A stretch of 64,000 nt of DNA from an uncultured Luminiphilus sp. (GTDB taxonomy: Bacteria; Pseudomonadota; Gammaproteobacteria; Pseudomonadales; Halieaceae). Under the pieces are notes generated by a model. That model worked only from the letters and a program-made list of their open reading frames with translations. It was not told the origin of the DNA and did no database searches. The stretch spans positions 27,057 to 91,056 of the forward strand of contig CALKDK010000007.1 in NCBI GenBank assembly GCA_938084055.1. The letters run 5' to 3'. Numbering within the stretch: the stretch's first letter is position 1; every line of letters begins with the position of its first letter. The position numbers and the translations under genes are program-made. Positions 54,633 to 62,461 of the stretch are shown in pieces.

Positions 54633-55754
54633 GGATCTGCGAACGTAGCCCGTCTTAACCATAGGCAGCGCAACGATTTGTGCGTCCACGGGTTTACCAC
54701 GCAGGTCGACTTTTACGGGGCTACCCGCGACAAGGTGGGGATCGGTGGTTAAACCCATGGCAACCGGTGCGCCAAGGCTGGGACCAAACCCCCCGGACGT
54801 TACCCATCCTATGCTGTCCCCCGTCTCGGAAAGCATCTCCTGACCCTCGCGAACCGGTCGCTTGCCTGCAATGCGCAGGCCTACCCGCCGACGACCAGAG
54901 CCCTCGGCCAACTGCCGACCGATGACCTCACAGCCGGGATAGCCACCAGAGCGCTCGCCACCAGGACGTCGGCACCGGGGGATCGCCCAAGCCAGAGAGG
55001 CTTCAATCGGTGAAATATCAGGACCCAGTTCGTGCCCATAGAGACATAACCCCGCTTCGAGGCGCAGTGAATCGCGAGCGCCGAGGCCCACCGGCGCCAC
55101 CCGCTTGTCTTTCAGCAGACGGCGCGCCAACCCTTCAGCCTCGGCGGCCGGTAGCGATACCTCAAAACCATCCTCACCGGTATAACCGGAACAACTAACC
55201 AGGCAGCTCACCCCGTCGACCCCCACTTCTGCAGCGTGCATGAAGGCAAGATGATCGATGGCTGGACACAGCGACTGCAGTACCGAGCGCGCGGCGGGGC
55301 CCTGCAGTGCCAGCAGGGCACGCCCCTCCTGCCGGGCCACCTCGGATTGGGGGCAACCCGCCCGAATCAGTACTTCATCGTTATCTTTACAGGCGCCATT
55401 AACAACCAGAAGAAAACGATCAGCTGCGAGACGGGTGATAATCAGGTCGTCGTGGACACCGCCCTGTGCATTGGTCAACAGGGCGTAACGCGCCTCACCG
55501 TCGGACAGGGCCTGCAGGTCAACGGGCATCAGGGCTTCGAGTTCAGTGACTGCGTGAGGGCCCGAGACCAGTATCTGGCCCATATGCGAGACATCAAACA
55601 GCCCCGCTGCTGCGCGGGTGTGTAGGTGTTCGGCAATGATGCCGTCGGGGTATTGGACCGGCATGGCATAGCCCGCGAACGGCACAAGCCTTGCCTTGAG
55701 TTCCCTGTGCAGCGGTGTCAGTGGGGTTGACCGCAATCCATTGCTTTCCAACAT
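54621..55754 (-). CDS. gcvT: Aminomethyltransferase (glycine cleavage T protein)
   Basis: 377 aa, ATG with GGAG seven bases upstream. Transfers the methylene unit of aminomethyl-lipoyl-GcvH to tetrahydrofolate and releases ammonia. T-protein features: LVPFAGYAMPVQYPDGIIAEHLHTR (part), GLFDVSHMGQ, the folate-contacting YTGEDGFEVSLP and LGARDSLRLEAGLCLYG. gcvH and gcvP are not in the window. No glycine riboswitch is seen upstream. It overlaps the end of the convergent BatD-like gene by 12 bp. Confidence 0.95.
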   Translation of the reverse strand: MLESNGLRSTPLTPLHRELKARLVPFAGYAMPVQYPDGIIAEHLHTRAAAGLFDVSHMGQILVSGPHAVTELEALMPVDLQALSDGEARYALLTNAQGGVHDDLIITRLAADRFLLVVNGACKDNDEVLIRAGCPQSEVARQEGRALLALQGPAARSVLQSLCPAIDHLAFMHAAEVGVDGVSCLVSCSGYTGEDGFEVSLPAAEAEGLARRLLKDKRVAPVGLGARDSLRLEAGLCLYGHELGPDISPIEASLAWAIPRCRRPGGERSGGYPGCEVIGRQLAEGSGRRRVGLRIAGKRPVREGQEMLSETGDSIGWVTSGGFGPSLGAPVAMGLTTDPHLVAGSPVKVDLRGKPVDAQIVALPMVKTGYVRRSSAL

Positions 55755-55846
55755 TCTATTTCTCCGGCGGGAATTGCTATTCTCTACATCGTGTGGACCC
55801 GGAACAAGGTGACAAAATGACCCTTGGCGAGGACAGAGGAGAGCGT

Positions 55847-56362
55847 ATGTTGCCCGCGCAAGCTATCAGTCTCATTGGCTTTCCCGGTAGCGGCAAAAGT
55901 ACCGTCGGCGTGCTTCTGGCAAAAAGGCTGGGCACGGGCTTCGTCGACACCGACATCCTGATCCAGAACCGCGAGCAGGCAACACTGGCGCAGATTATCG
56001 CTCGGCACGACCACCTGTATTTACGCGCCATTGAAGAACAGGTGCTGCTCGACATGCCCATAGCGCCCAGCGTCATCTCCACGGGAGGTTCGGTTGTCTA
56101 CAGTGACAAGATCATGGCTCGATTGGCCAGCCAGTCGACCGTGGTTTTTCTGAGCGCCCGACTGGAGACGGTTGACTACCGGATATCCCTGGCGCCCGAC
56201 CGGGGCATCGCCTCATCCAGCGAACAAACCCTGGCAGATATCTACAGTGAGCGATCCCCACTGTATGAACGTTGGGCCGAAATAACCCTGCCCGTCGATG
56301 ACGCAGCCCCCGAGACCCTGGTAACGCAACTGATCGAGTTACTGGACGCTTACACAACCTGA
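55847..56362 (+). CDS. Shikimate kinase family protein
   Basis: 171 aa from the ATG with AGAGGAG five bases upstream (another ATG at 55817 also has a ribosome-like site). P-loop GFPGSGKST at residues 11-19; shikimate-contacting DTD, Arg in YLRAIEEQ, STGGSV (third Gly of the GGG motif is Ser) and ERSPLYERWAEI follow in the AroK order. It phosphorylates shikimate at the 3-OH if canonical. It has no aroB partner here, so a second or divergent copy is possible. Confidence 0.78.
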   Translation: MLPAQAISLIGFPGSGKSTVGVLLAKRLGTGFVDTDILIQNREQATLAQIIARHDHLYLRAIEEQVLLDMPIAPSVISTGGSVVYSDKIMARLASQSTVVFLSARLETVDYRISLAPDRGIASSSEQTLADIYSERSPLYERWAEITLPVDDAAPETLVTQLIELLDAYTT

Positions 56363-56364
56363 CC

Positions 56365-56393
56365 GGACACGCTTGGGACGGCTGGACGTGTCC
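56365..56393. promoter_or_regulatory. Inverted repeat, possible activator site
   Basis: GGACACG at 56365-56371 and CGTGTCC at 56387-56393 are exact complements separated by 15 bases, centre-to-centre about two helical turns. They lie 77-105 bp upstream of the transcription start predicted from the sigma-54 element, the usual place for an enhancer-binding protein. They also lie just after the shikimate kinase stop and could instead form a terminator stem. Confidence 0.4.
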
Positions 56394-56442
56394 ATCAGGG
56401 GCTGGCAGTCCCCTCGAACCCAGTAACCGCCCTGGTAATTGG

Positions 56443-56461
56443 TTGGCACAAGACTTGCAAT
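56443..56461 (+). promoter_or_regulatory. Sigma-54 (RpoN) -24/-12 promoter
   Basis: TTGGCAC-AAGAC-TTGCAAT. GG at 56445-56446 and GC at 56457-56458 are exactly 12 bp apart, and the flanks match YTGGCACG-N4-TTGCW at all but one position. The predicted transcription start is near 56470, directly before a series of hairpins. No sigma-70 core overlaps it. Confidence 0.75.
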
Positions 56462-56469
56462 TGTCCTGT

Positions 56470-56566
56470 TGGCGGCCCGCCCCCGGCAGGAGGCCGGGGC
56501 ACAATCAGGAGAAAAGGATTTCTCCCCAGGACTCAGCGTCCGATTGGCGGGTCGCCATATTTACTT
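56470..56566 (+). ncRNA. Candidate CsrA/RsmA-binding small RNA (or structured leader)
   Basis: Beginning at the predicted sigma-54 start: hairpin 1, CCCCGGC (56481-56487) and GCCGGGG (56493-56499) with loop AGGAG; hairpin 2, GGAGAAA (56508-56514) and TTTCTCC (56519-56525) with loop AGGA; hairpin 3, GGAC (56529-56532) and GTCC (56538-56541); hairpin 4, TGGCG (56545-56549) and CGCCA (56553-56557) followed by TATTTACTT, a weak terminator. Four A-GGA motifs lie within 52 bases, two in tetraloop/pentaloop positions, as in CsrB/RsmY-type RNAs. No open frame with a ribosome site fits inside. It could also be the leader of the gene at 56687. Confidence 0.5.
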
Positions 56567-56573
56567 AAGTTAT

Positions 56574-56602
56574 TTGGAATGCCTTTGTGAGTACAAAATA
56601 AT
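56574..56602 (+). promoter_or_regulatory. Candidate sigma-70 promoter for the small acidic protein
   Basis: TTGGAA at 56574-56579, a 17-bp spacer and AATAAT at 56597-56602 (five of six matches). The predicted start near 56609 gives a leader of about 78 bases to the ATG at 56687. Confidence 0.4.
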
Positions 56603-56686
56603 TGTTGCGAAACACCGCCTCAATGGTGCCAACTCCAGTTGTGGAAGAACCCACGGGTCTTGTTCTGAATCATCGGGAGGTGGTTT

Positions 56687-56920
56687 ATGGCTGAGCGTAC
56701 TGAAGCACACAACGAAAGTGCAGAGGTTGCCGAGGACTTTCTCGATCCACTGCTCGGTGAGCTGGGTGACGAGGACTTCGATGGACTTGAGGAGCCGGGC
56801 ATCGCAACCTGCGCCCAGTCCCTCGCCAAGAAACGGCGTCGTGCCGAGCAGCGGCTTGAGGCTCTGAGGCTGCGCGAGGAGTTGGGAGACTTCGACTTCG
56901 ACTTCGAAGACGACTTCTGA
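56687..56920 (+). CDS. Small acidic protein, unknown function
   Basis: 77 aa with a near-ideal ribosome site GGGAGGT five bases before the ATG. The N-terminal 40 residues and the tail (DFDFDFEDDF) are strongly acidic and surround a basic patch, KKRRRAEQR, giving an acidic-basic-acidic layout. The centre (residues 47-66) should form a charged helix. There is no signal peptide or membrane span. I do not recognise the family; similar short acidic proteins occur in gammaproteobacteria. It is downstream of the sigma-54/RNA element. Confidence 0.75.
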   Translation: MAERTEAHNESAEVAEDFLDPLLGELGDEDFDGLEEPGIATCAQSLAKKRRRAEQRLEALRLREELGDFDFDFEDDF

Positions 56921-56936
56921 ATTCCAGCTAGTGACA

Positions 56937-56984
56937 GGCATCCAATCGAGATGCCGAATGTCCTGACGGGGCGCCAGTGCCCCG
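56937..56984. terminator. Paired hairpins between convergent genes
   Basis: GGCATC (56937-56942) pairs with GATGCC (56950-56955), and CGGGGC (56967-56972) pairs with GCCCCG (56979-56984) with a 6-base loop. They lie between the stops of the small acidic protein and the membrane protein gene and may terminate both, although T tracts are weak. Confidence 0.35.
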
Positions 56985-56986
56985 GG

Positions 56987-57832
56987 CTATACTTTCCCCT
57001 GCGCTGCCAGGTCCCGCTGCCACTCAAAAACGTTCAGTTCAATAAACACGAAAGCGAACAGCCAGAGGGCCGCATCCCAAAAGTCCAGGAACTCCCCTTC
57101 AAACCCCCAGTACACCGCCGCCGCCGCAAGGGTGAGATACAGCGCGACCTTGAGACCATTGGACACCCATTGGAATCGCGTCGACACCCCACCCCACAGC
57201 TGGAGCCTGACCTCAATCTCGAGCAGGATGACCACCAGAATCCACGCACCCGAGTTGATCACGTCGACCAGGCCAAGCTCGTAGGCACTGCCCAGGGCAG
57301 AGGGTGTGGCCACGACCTGATCCAGGCCGGTGACCACCACCGCATTGCTACCCATGGTCAAGCAGGCCTCTGAATCAAGAGGCACAAAATTGTCGAAATC
57401 GATCAGCACGGTCCAACCCCTGCCGATCAGCTCACAGGCCGGCTGACCGAGGGCAGACGCATCCCAAAACACTGTCCACTCACCCACATAGCCAAAGAAG
57501 GCAGACACTATGGCCATACCACAGACCAGGCGGATGCCGTGGATGGTCCACTGGGTTCTGCCCACCAACCGGTCATCGGGTATGACCGCCGTCTCGAGCT
57601 CAAAGAGCAGTAGCAATAAGACCCAGGCAGCGGTATCGAGGGTGGCTGAAAACAACTGCACCCAGGTGAAAAGATCTGTGTCGGCCGTCACAGCATGGGT
57701 GGCCGAAACCAGCTCCTCCTGTAGGAAAAACCAGAAATTCAGGGAGAGCAGCACATACACAAGGTATTTCAGCGACCTGTACAGTCGCGCCATTGTCCCC
57801 TGCGGCCAACCATGGCGAAGCATGTCAACCAT
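56987..57832 (-). CDS. Multi-span membrane protein, unknown function
   Basis: 281 aa with about six hydrophobic segments (for example YLVYVLLSLNFWFFL, WVLLLLLFELETAV, GMAIVSAFFGYVG, WILVVILLEIEVRL, LYLTLAAAAVYWGF, LWLFAFVFIELNVF). Repeated ILLEIE/LLFELE/FIELN glutamate-bearing helices suggest internal duplication. An ATG at 57793 with AGGGG upstream is an alternative start. It begins 5 bp after the glutamine synthetase-like gene stops, so the two are probably co-transcribed. Confidence 0.75.
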   Translation of the reverse strand: MVDMLRHGWPQGTMARLYRSLKYLVYVLLSLNFWFFLQEELVSATHAVTADTDLFTWVQLFSATLDTAAWVLLLLLFELETAVIPDDRLVGRTQWTIHGIRLVCGMAIVSAFFGYVGEWTVFWDASALGQPACELIGRGWTVLIDFDNFVPLDSEACLTMGSNAVVVTGLDQVVATPSALGSAYELGLVDVINSGAWILVVILLEIEVRLQLWGGVSTRFQWVSNGLKVALYLTLAAAAVYWGFEGEFLDFWDAALWLFAFVFIELNVFEWQRDLAAQGKV

Positions 57833-57837
57833 GGCTA

Positions 57838-59268
57838 TCAGACCTGTAACAGCAGGTGTTCACGCTCCCAGGAGCTGATAACTCGATTGAATTCCTCAAA
57901 TTCATCCAGCTTGACCGCAGCGTAGGCGCGCATAAAGAGTTCGCCAATCATCTGCTGTAATTCCGGCGTATCGTTGAGCTGGCGAACGCCCTCCTCCAGT
58001 GTTCGCGCCACGCCCACGGCGTCTTCATTGGCGGTCCCTTGATGGGGCTCTGTGGGCTGGATCTTCTGGCGCATACCCAGCAGACCACTGGCCAAAGTCG
58101 CCGTTATCGCGAGGTAGGGGTTGGCATCAACGCCCGGGAAGCGGTTTTCAATACGTAAATTCTCGGGTGTGCTGTTGGGCACCCTAAAAGCCGTTGTTCG
58201 ATTGTCGAACCCCCAGCTCAGATTGATTGGGGCAGAAATATCTGGAGCCAGCCGGCGATAGGAGTTCACATTGGGTGCATAGAAGCTGATCAGTTCAGGC
58301 GTGTAGCGCTGGAGCCCCCCGAGGTAATGCATCATGGTGGCAGTTGGCTTGCCATTGGCGTCGGTGAAGACATTACTGCCATCCTCCAGTGACAGGAGGG
58401 ACTGGTGGATGTGCAGGGCACTGCCCGGCTCACGCTGCATGGGTTTTGCCATAAACGTGGCATACATGCCGTGTTTGAGGGCCGTCTCTCGAACGGTGCG
58501 CTTGAACACAAACACCTGGTCTGCCATCGCCATAGGATCACCGTGGCGAAAGTTGATTTCCATTTGCGCGGCGCCATTTTCGTGAATGAGGGTATCCACG
58601 GCGAGTGCCTGTGCATCGGCATAGTCGTACATGTCCTCCACAAAATCCTCAAACTCGGCAACCGCATCAATGCTGTAGGACAGGCGCGCCACCTCACGAC
58701 GCCCCGAGCGGCCTTTCGGCGGCATCAACTCGTAATCGGGATCTGTATTTTTATGTACCAGGTAAAACTCCACCTCCGGGGCGATCACGGGCTTGAGTCC
58801 GGCCTCCTCATAGAGACCCAGCACGTAGCGCAGTACATTGCGGGATGAAAGGGGATGCGGACTGCCGTCAGGCTTCAGGCAGTCAGCAATGATCTGCGCC
58901 GTCGGTTCGCGCGCCCAGGGTACCCGTCGCAGCGTGGAGGCATCGGGTCGCAACACCATGTCGGTATCGGTCGGCTCCACGAAGTCCCAGTGGTCATCGG
59001 TGTACTCCCCGGTAACGGTTTGCACCAGTATGGACTCGGGCAGCTTCTGCTCCAGCTGCGCCGTGAACTGATGCGCGGGTATGAATTTCCCCCGGGCGTT
59101 GCCTGTCAGGTCCGGCACAATACACTCGACCTCTGAAATTTTATGCTCCTGCAACCAGGCCGCTATCGCTGCCATTTCATCAGGGGGCGTCAGAAGTGGG
59201 CCGCTCGAACTGTCGGGACTGTGAATTCGGGTCTCTGCATCAGGATCACCCGTGTGCTTGGCGCTCAT
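57838..59268 (-). CDS. puuA: Glutamine synthetase family protein (gamma-glutamylputrescine synthetase-like)
   Basis: 476 aa from the ATG at 59268. Ligates glutamate to putrescine (or another amine) with ATP in the first step of the Puu pathway, if the neighbour is a guide. GS fold motifs: APEVEFYLV, ENGAAQMEINFRHGDPM, GSALHIHQSL, NSYRRLAPD...NLSWGFDNRTTAFRVP and RIENRFPGVDANPYLA. The adenylylation Tyr segment of GlnA is absent. It is divergent from a puuB-type oxidase gene, which supports an amine-degrading role over ammonia assimilation. Confidence 0.87.
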   Translation of the reverse strand: MSAKHTGDPDAETRIHSPDSSSGPLLTPPDEMAAIAAWLQEHKISEVECIVPDLTGNARGKFIPAHQFTAQLEQKLPESILVQTVTGEYTDDHWDFVEPTDTDMVLRPDASTLRRVPWAREPTAQIIADCLKPDGSPHPLSSRNVLRYVLGLYEEAGLKPVIAPEVEFYLVHKNTDPDYELMPPKGRSGRREVARLSYSIDAVAEFEDFVEDMYDYADAQALAVDTLIHENGAAQMEINFRHGDPMAMADQVFVFKRTVRETALKHGMYATFMAKPMQREPGSALHIHQSLLSLEDGSNVFTDANGKPTATMMHYLGGLQRYTPELISFYAPNVNSYRRLAPDISAPINLSWGFDNRTTAFRVPNSTPENLRIENRFPGVDANPYLAITATLASGLLGMRQKIQPTEPHQGTANEDAVGVARTLEEGVRQLNDTPELQQMIGELFMRAYAAVKLDEFEEFNRVISSWEREHLLLQV

Positions 59269-59347
59269 AAAAATTACCGATAATGGCTGGGCAACAAGTA
59301 TGGGGGGCAAGCCAGCTCACCGGCAAGCGTGTAATATCGCTGAAAAT

Positions 59348-59375
59348 TTGATGCCGAATACTGCTGGGATATTAT
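59348..59375 (+). promoter_or_regulatory. Candidate promoter for puuB
   Basis: TTGATG at 59348-59353, 16-bp spacer, TATTAT at 59370-59375 (five of six matches). The start site would fall about 4 bp before the puuB ATG, so the mRNA would be nearly leaderless; no ribosome site is seen before that ATG, which agrees. Confidence 0.35.
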
Positions 59376-59385
59376 TTGAACGGCC

Positions 59386-60681
59386 ATGACGACCCGAATC
59401 CAACATACTGACTCGTGGTATGCCGCATCGGCATCACCCCATCGGCGGTTCCCAGCCCTACAGGGAGACGTCGAAACAGACGTCTGTGTCGTAGGTGGCG
59501 GCTATACCGGCCTTTCCACGGCGCTGCATCTGCGCAAACTGGGCTTCTCTGTCACCCTGCTAGAGTCACAACGTATCGCCTGGGGCGCATCAGGACGTAA
59601 TGGCGGCCATGTGGGAACGGGCCAGCGGGCTGACCAAGCCAGTCTGGAAAAGTGGGTGGGGCCCGGTGCTGCCAAGGACCTGTGGCGGCTTGGCCTTGAG
59701 GCCGTGGATCTGGTCACCAACCTGATTGGGGAGTTCCACATTAAATGTGAGCTGCGGGAAGGCAACCTTCATCTGGCCGCAAAAAAAAGGCATGTACAGG
59801 GACTTCGGAGTGACGCAGAACACCTCAACAAGGTGTATGGCTACGACCAGTTAAGGTTTATAGACCAAACTGAAATGGGGTGGATGACCCAGGCAAGGGG
59901 CATGCACGGTGCGCTCCTCGATCAGGGTGCCAGACATCTGCATCCCCTGAAATACGCCTATGGTCTCGCCAAAGCCGCTGATCTGCTGGGTGCGGACATC
60001 CACGAGGGTAGCGAAGTTGTGGACTACAACGACAGCGACGGTGCCCAGGTGGTGGTCCGCACTGCCGCTGGCAGCGTGAAGGCACGGTTCCTGGTACTCG
60101 CCTGTAATGGCTATCTCGGGAATCTAGAGCCCCGAATCGCCGGCAACATCATGCCCATCAACAATTTCATACTCGCGACAGAGCGCCTATCCCGGGAACA
60201 GCAGGCCGCAGTCTCCCGGGACAATGTCAGCCTCTCTGATACGCTCTACGTGATCAACTACTGGAAACTGTCTGCCGATGGTCGCCTTATATTTGGCGGT
60301 GGCGAAAACTACTCATCCCGCTTTCCCAAAGATATACCGCGCTTTGTCTGGCCCCATATGCTCAAGATCTACCCCCAATTCGCCGATGTGGGCATCGAGT
60401 ACGGCTGGGGAGGCACCCTGGGAATCACCATGAATCGCATGCCTGACTTCGGGCGGCTGGGTCGGCGAACTTTCTACGCCCAGGGTTTCTCAGGTCATGG
60501 CGTACCTACGGCAACAATGGCGGGCTATCTCCTGGCTGCCGCCATTTCGGGTGACACCGACGATTTTTCCAGAATGGCTGCGGTGCCCACGCATCGCTTC
60601 CCAGGGGGTACCCTGCTGAGGCAGCCGGGCCTGGTCGCCGGCATGCTGTTTTACAGCCTTCTGGACCGCCTCGGCTGGTGA
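59386..60681 (+). CDS. puuB: Gamma-glutamylputrescine oxidase-like FAD oxidoreductase
   Basis: 431 aa DAO-family flavoenzyme. N-terminal HTDSWYAASA and DVCVVGGGYTGLSTALHLRKLGFSV (part) with the GGGYTG FAD loop, WGASGRNGGHVG, and a C-terminal GWGGTLGITMNRMPDFGR...QGFSGHGVP region are the PuuB/OrdL pattern. It oxidises gamma-glutamylputrescine to the aldehyde, releasing ammonia and peroxide. It is divergent from puuA over 117 bp, an arrangement that allows shared control. Confidence 0.92.
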   Translation: MTTRIQHTDSWYAASASPHRRFPALQGDVETDVCVVGGGYTGLSTALHLRKLGFSVTLLESQRIAWGASGRNGGHVGTGQRADQASLEKWVGPGAAKDLWRLGLEAVDLVTNLIGEFHIKCELREGNLHLAAKKRHVQGLRSDAEHLNKVYGYDQLRFIDQTEMGWMTQARGMHGALLDQGARHLHPLKYAYGLAKAADLLGADIHEGSEVVDYNDSDGAQVVVRTAAGSVKARFLVLACNGYLGNLEPRIAGNIMPINNFILATERLSREQQAAVSRDNVSLSDTLYVINYWKLSADGRLIFGGGENYSSRFPKDIPRFVWPHMLKIYPQFADVGIEYGWGGTLGITMNRMPDFGRLGRRTFYAQGFSGHGVPTATMAGYLLAAAISGDTDDFSRMAAVPTHRFPGGTLLRQPGLVAGMLFYSLLDRLGW

Positions 60682-60729
60682 ACCTCCGATAGCACTGGCG
60701 ACGGTGTCTGATCATGCTGCGGCATATCC

Positions 60730-60754
60730 CCCGAAGGGTAATGACCCTGTCGGG
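60730..60754. terminator. Bulged hairpin downstream of puuB
   Basis: CCCGAAGGGT (60730-60739) pairs with ACCCT-G-TCGGG (60744-60754): ten base pairs with one bulged G and loop AATG. It begins 49 bp after the puuB stop. No T tract follows on the plus strand, so termination is only plausible. Confidence 0.3.
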
Positions 60755-60824
60755 AAATGAAATCCGCACCCGGGGGCCGATGGGCTAGTCTGCACGCATC
60801 AGCAGACAACGCAGGTGACACACC

Positions 60825-61136
60825 ATGACAACCGATAACAAACGGGCAACCCGTTTGGTGCTTCTGGTCAGCGCCGTACTCCTACTCTCAGGCTGCACGG
60901 ACAAGCCCGGCAGTGAGGGCTGGTGTCAGACCCAGAAAGAGATTCCTAAAAGTGACTGGGCCGGGGAAGACGCCAAGACTTATGCGAAACACTGCCTTAT
61001 TGACAGCACCACCATTGGCAGTGATGCCTGGTGTGAAGATCTTGATGAGACGCCAAAAAATAAATGGACGACGGAGGAGGTAGCCCAGTACGGGCAGTAC
61101 TGCGTCGTCAAGAAAGTGGGTGATGGCGGTCAGTAG
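60825..61136 (+). CDS. DUF3012-type lipoprotein with duplicated motif
   Basis: 103 aa. Residues 9-24 form a lipoprotein signal with lipobox LSGC. The mature part holds two copies of one motif: GSEGWCQTQKEIPKSDWAGEDAK...YAKHC (part) and GSDAWCEDLDETPKNKWTTEEV...YGQYC, each with two Cys that could form a disulfide. The pattern matches DUF3012. The function is unknown. It lies downstream of puuB on the same strand, separated by a hairpin. Confidence 0.8.
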   Translation: MTTDNKRATRLVLLVSAVLLLSGCTDKPGSEGWCQTQKEIPKSDWAGEDAKTYAKHCLIDSTTIGSDAWCEDLDETPKNKWTTEEVAQYGQYCVVKKVGDGGQ

Positions 61137-61266
61137 ACCGTCCAGAGCACCCGGCGTGATGAGGGACCGAGCCGCTGGCCTTGGGTGATCGAGCTGGCCC
61201 GCCCGTCATTGGCGCCGCAGTTGGCCGCAGCGCACACCATGACGACCTCACAGAACCACACCTGGT

Positions 61267-62460
61267 CTAGGCAGCGAGCTCCCGGCTTGCCTGACTGAAC
61301 GCCGCTACGGCCCTGTCGAGATTGTCACGGCTATGACCGGCCGAAATCTGGACGCGGATACGCGCTTTGCCCTGGGGCACCACGGGATAGAAAAATCCTA
61401 TGGCATAAATACCCAGCTCCAGAAGGCGCTGGGACATCTTTTGGGCAAGCACCGCGTCGCCGAGCATCACGGGCACAATAGGATGATCCCCTTCGGGGAC
61501 TGCAAAACCGTGGGCCTGCATCTGCGCACGGAAGTACTGGGTGTTGTCGTGGAGCTTATCCCGCAGCTCGGTGGAGCCCTCAAGCATATCGAGGACGGCC
61601 AGGGAGGCGGCGCAGATTGACGGCGCCAACGTGTTGGAAAAGAGGTAGGGACGCGAGCGCTGCCGCAGAAGATCAATAATCTCCTGCCGGCCCGACGTGT
61701 ACCCGCCTGAGCCACCTCCCAGGGCCTTGCCGAAGGTGCCCGTGGTGATATCAACGCGGTCCATCACGTCGCAGTATTCATGCACACCCCGTCCCGTCAC
61801 ACCCATAAAACCCGTGGCGTGACAATCGTCGTGGTGCACCAGGGCGTCATACCGCTCGGCAAGATCACAGATCCTGTCGAGCTGGGCGATGGTTCCATCC
61901 ATGGAAAACACGCCGTCGGTGGTAATCAGGATACGACGCGCGCCGGCCTCACGAGCGGCCTTAAGCTGCACTTCGAGATCGGCCATATCATTGTTTTTGT
62001 AGCGATAGCGAGCCGCTTTGCACAGCCGAATTCCATCGATGATCGATGCATGATTGAGCTCATCCGAGATCACCGCATCTTCGGGACCGAGGATCGTCTC
62101 GTAGAGACCGGTATTGGCATCGAAACAGGCGGCATAAAGAATAGTGTCCGCCATCCCGAGGAAGGTGCTGACCCGACTCTCGAGTGTTTTATGAATTTCC
62201 TGTGTACCGCAGATAAAGCGCACCGATGCCGCACCAAAACCCCAGCGCTGCAGGCTGTCACTGGCCGCCTGCTTGACTGCCGGGTGATTGGCCAGCCCAA
62301 GGTAATTGTTGGCACACATATTCACCACGTGGGCCCCATCCGCCAGGGTGATGTCGTTCTTCTGGTCTGAGGCAATGATGCGCTCTGTTTTCCACAACCC
62401 CGCCGATTTGATGGCGGCGATCTCGTCGGAAAAACTTTGCTTGGCGGCGTGATAACTCAT
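61267..62460 (-). CDS. kbl: Glycine C-acetyltransferase (2-amino-3-ketobutyrate CoA ligase)
   Basis: 397 aa, E. coli size. Cleaves 2-amino-3-oxobutyrate with CoA to glycine and acetyl-CoA. Alpha-oxoamine synthase features: [53 protein letters not shown] and the PLP lysine in [14 protein letters not shown]. It starts one base after the tdh stop, forming the classic threonine-to-glycine operon. Confidence 0.97.
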   Translation of the reverse strand: MSYHAAKQSFSDEIAAIKSAGLWKTERIIASDQKNDITLADGAHVVNMCANNYLGLANHPAVKQAASDSLQRWGFGAASVRFICGTQEIHKTLESRVSTFLGMADTILYAACFDANTGLYETILGPEDAVISDELNHASIIDGIRLCKAARYRYKNNDMADLEVQLKAAREAGARRILITTDGVFSMDGTIAQLDRICDLAERYDALVHHDDCHATGFMGVTGRGVHEYCDVMDRVDITTGTFGKALGGGSGGYTSGRQEIIDLLRQRSRPYLFSNTLAPSICAASLAVLDMLEGSTELRDKLHDNTQYFRAQMQAHGFAVPEGDHPIVPVMLGDAVLAQKMSQRLLELGIYAIGFFYPVVPQGKARIRVQISAGHSRDNLDRAVAAFSQASRELAA

Positions 62461-62461
62461 C

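Noticed and set aside
55755..55846. Glycine riboswitch upstream of gcvT
   Set aside because: Only about 60 bp separate the divergent genes and no aptamer-like pairing is visible.
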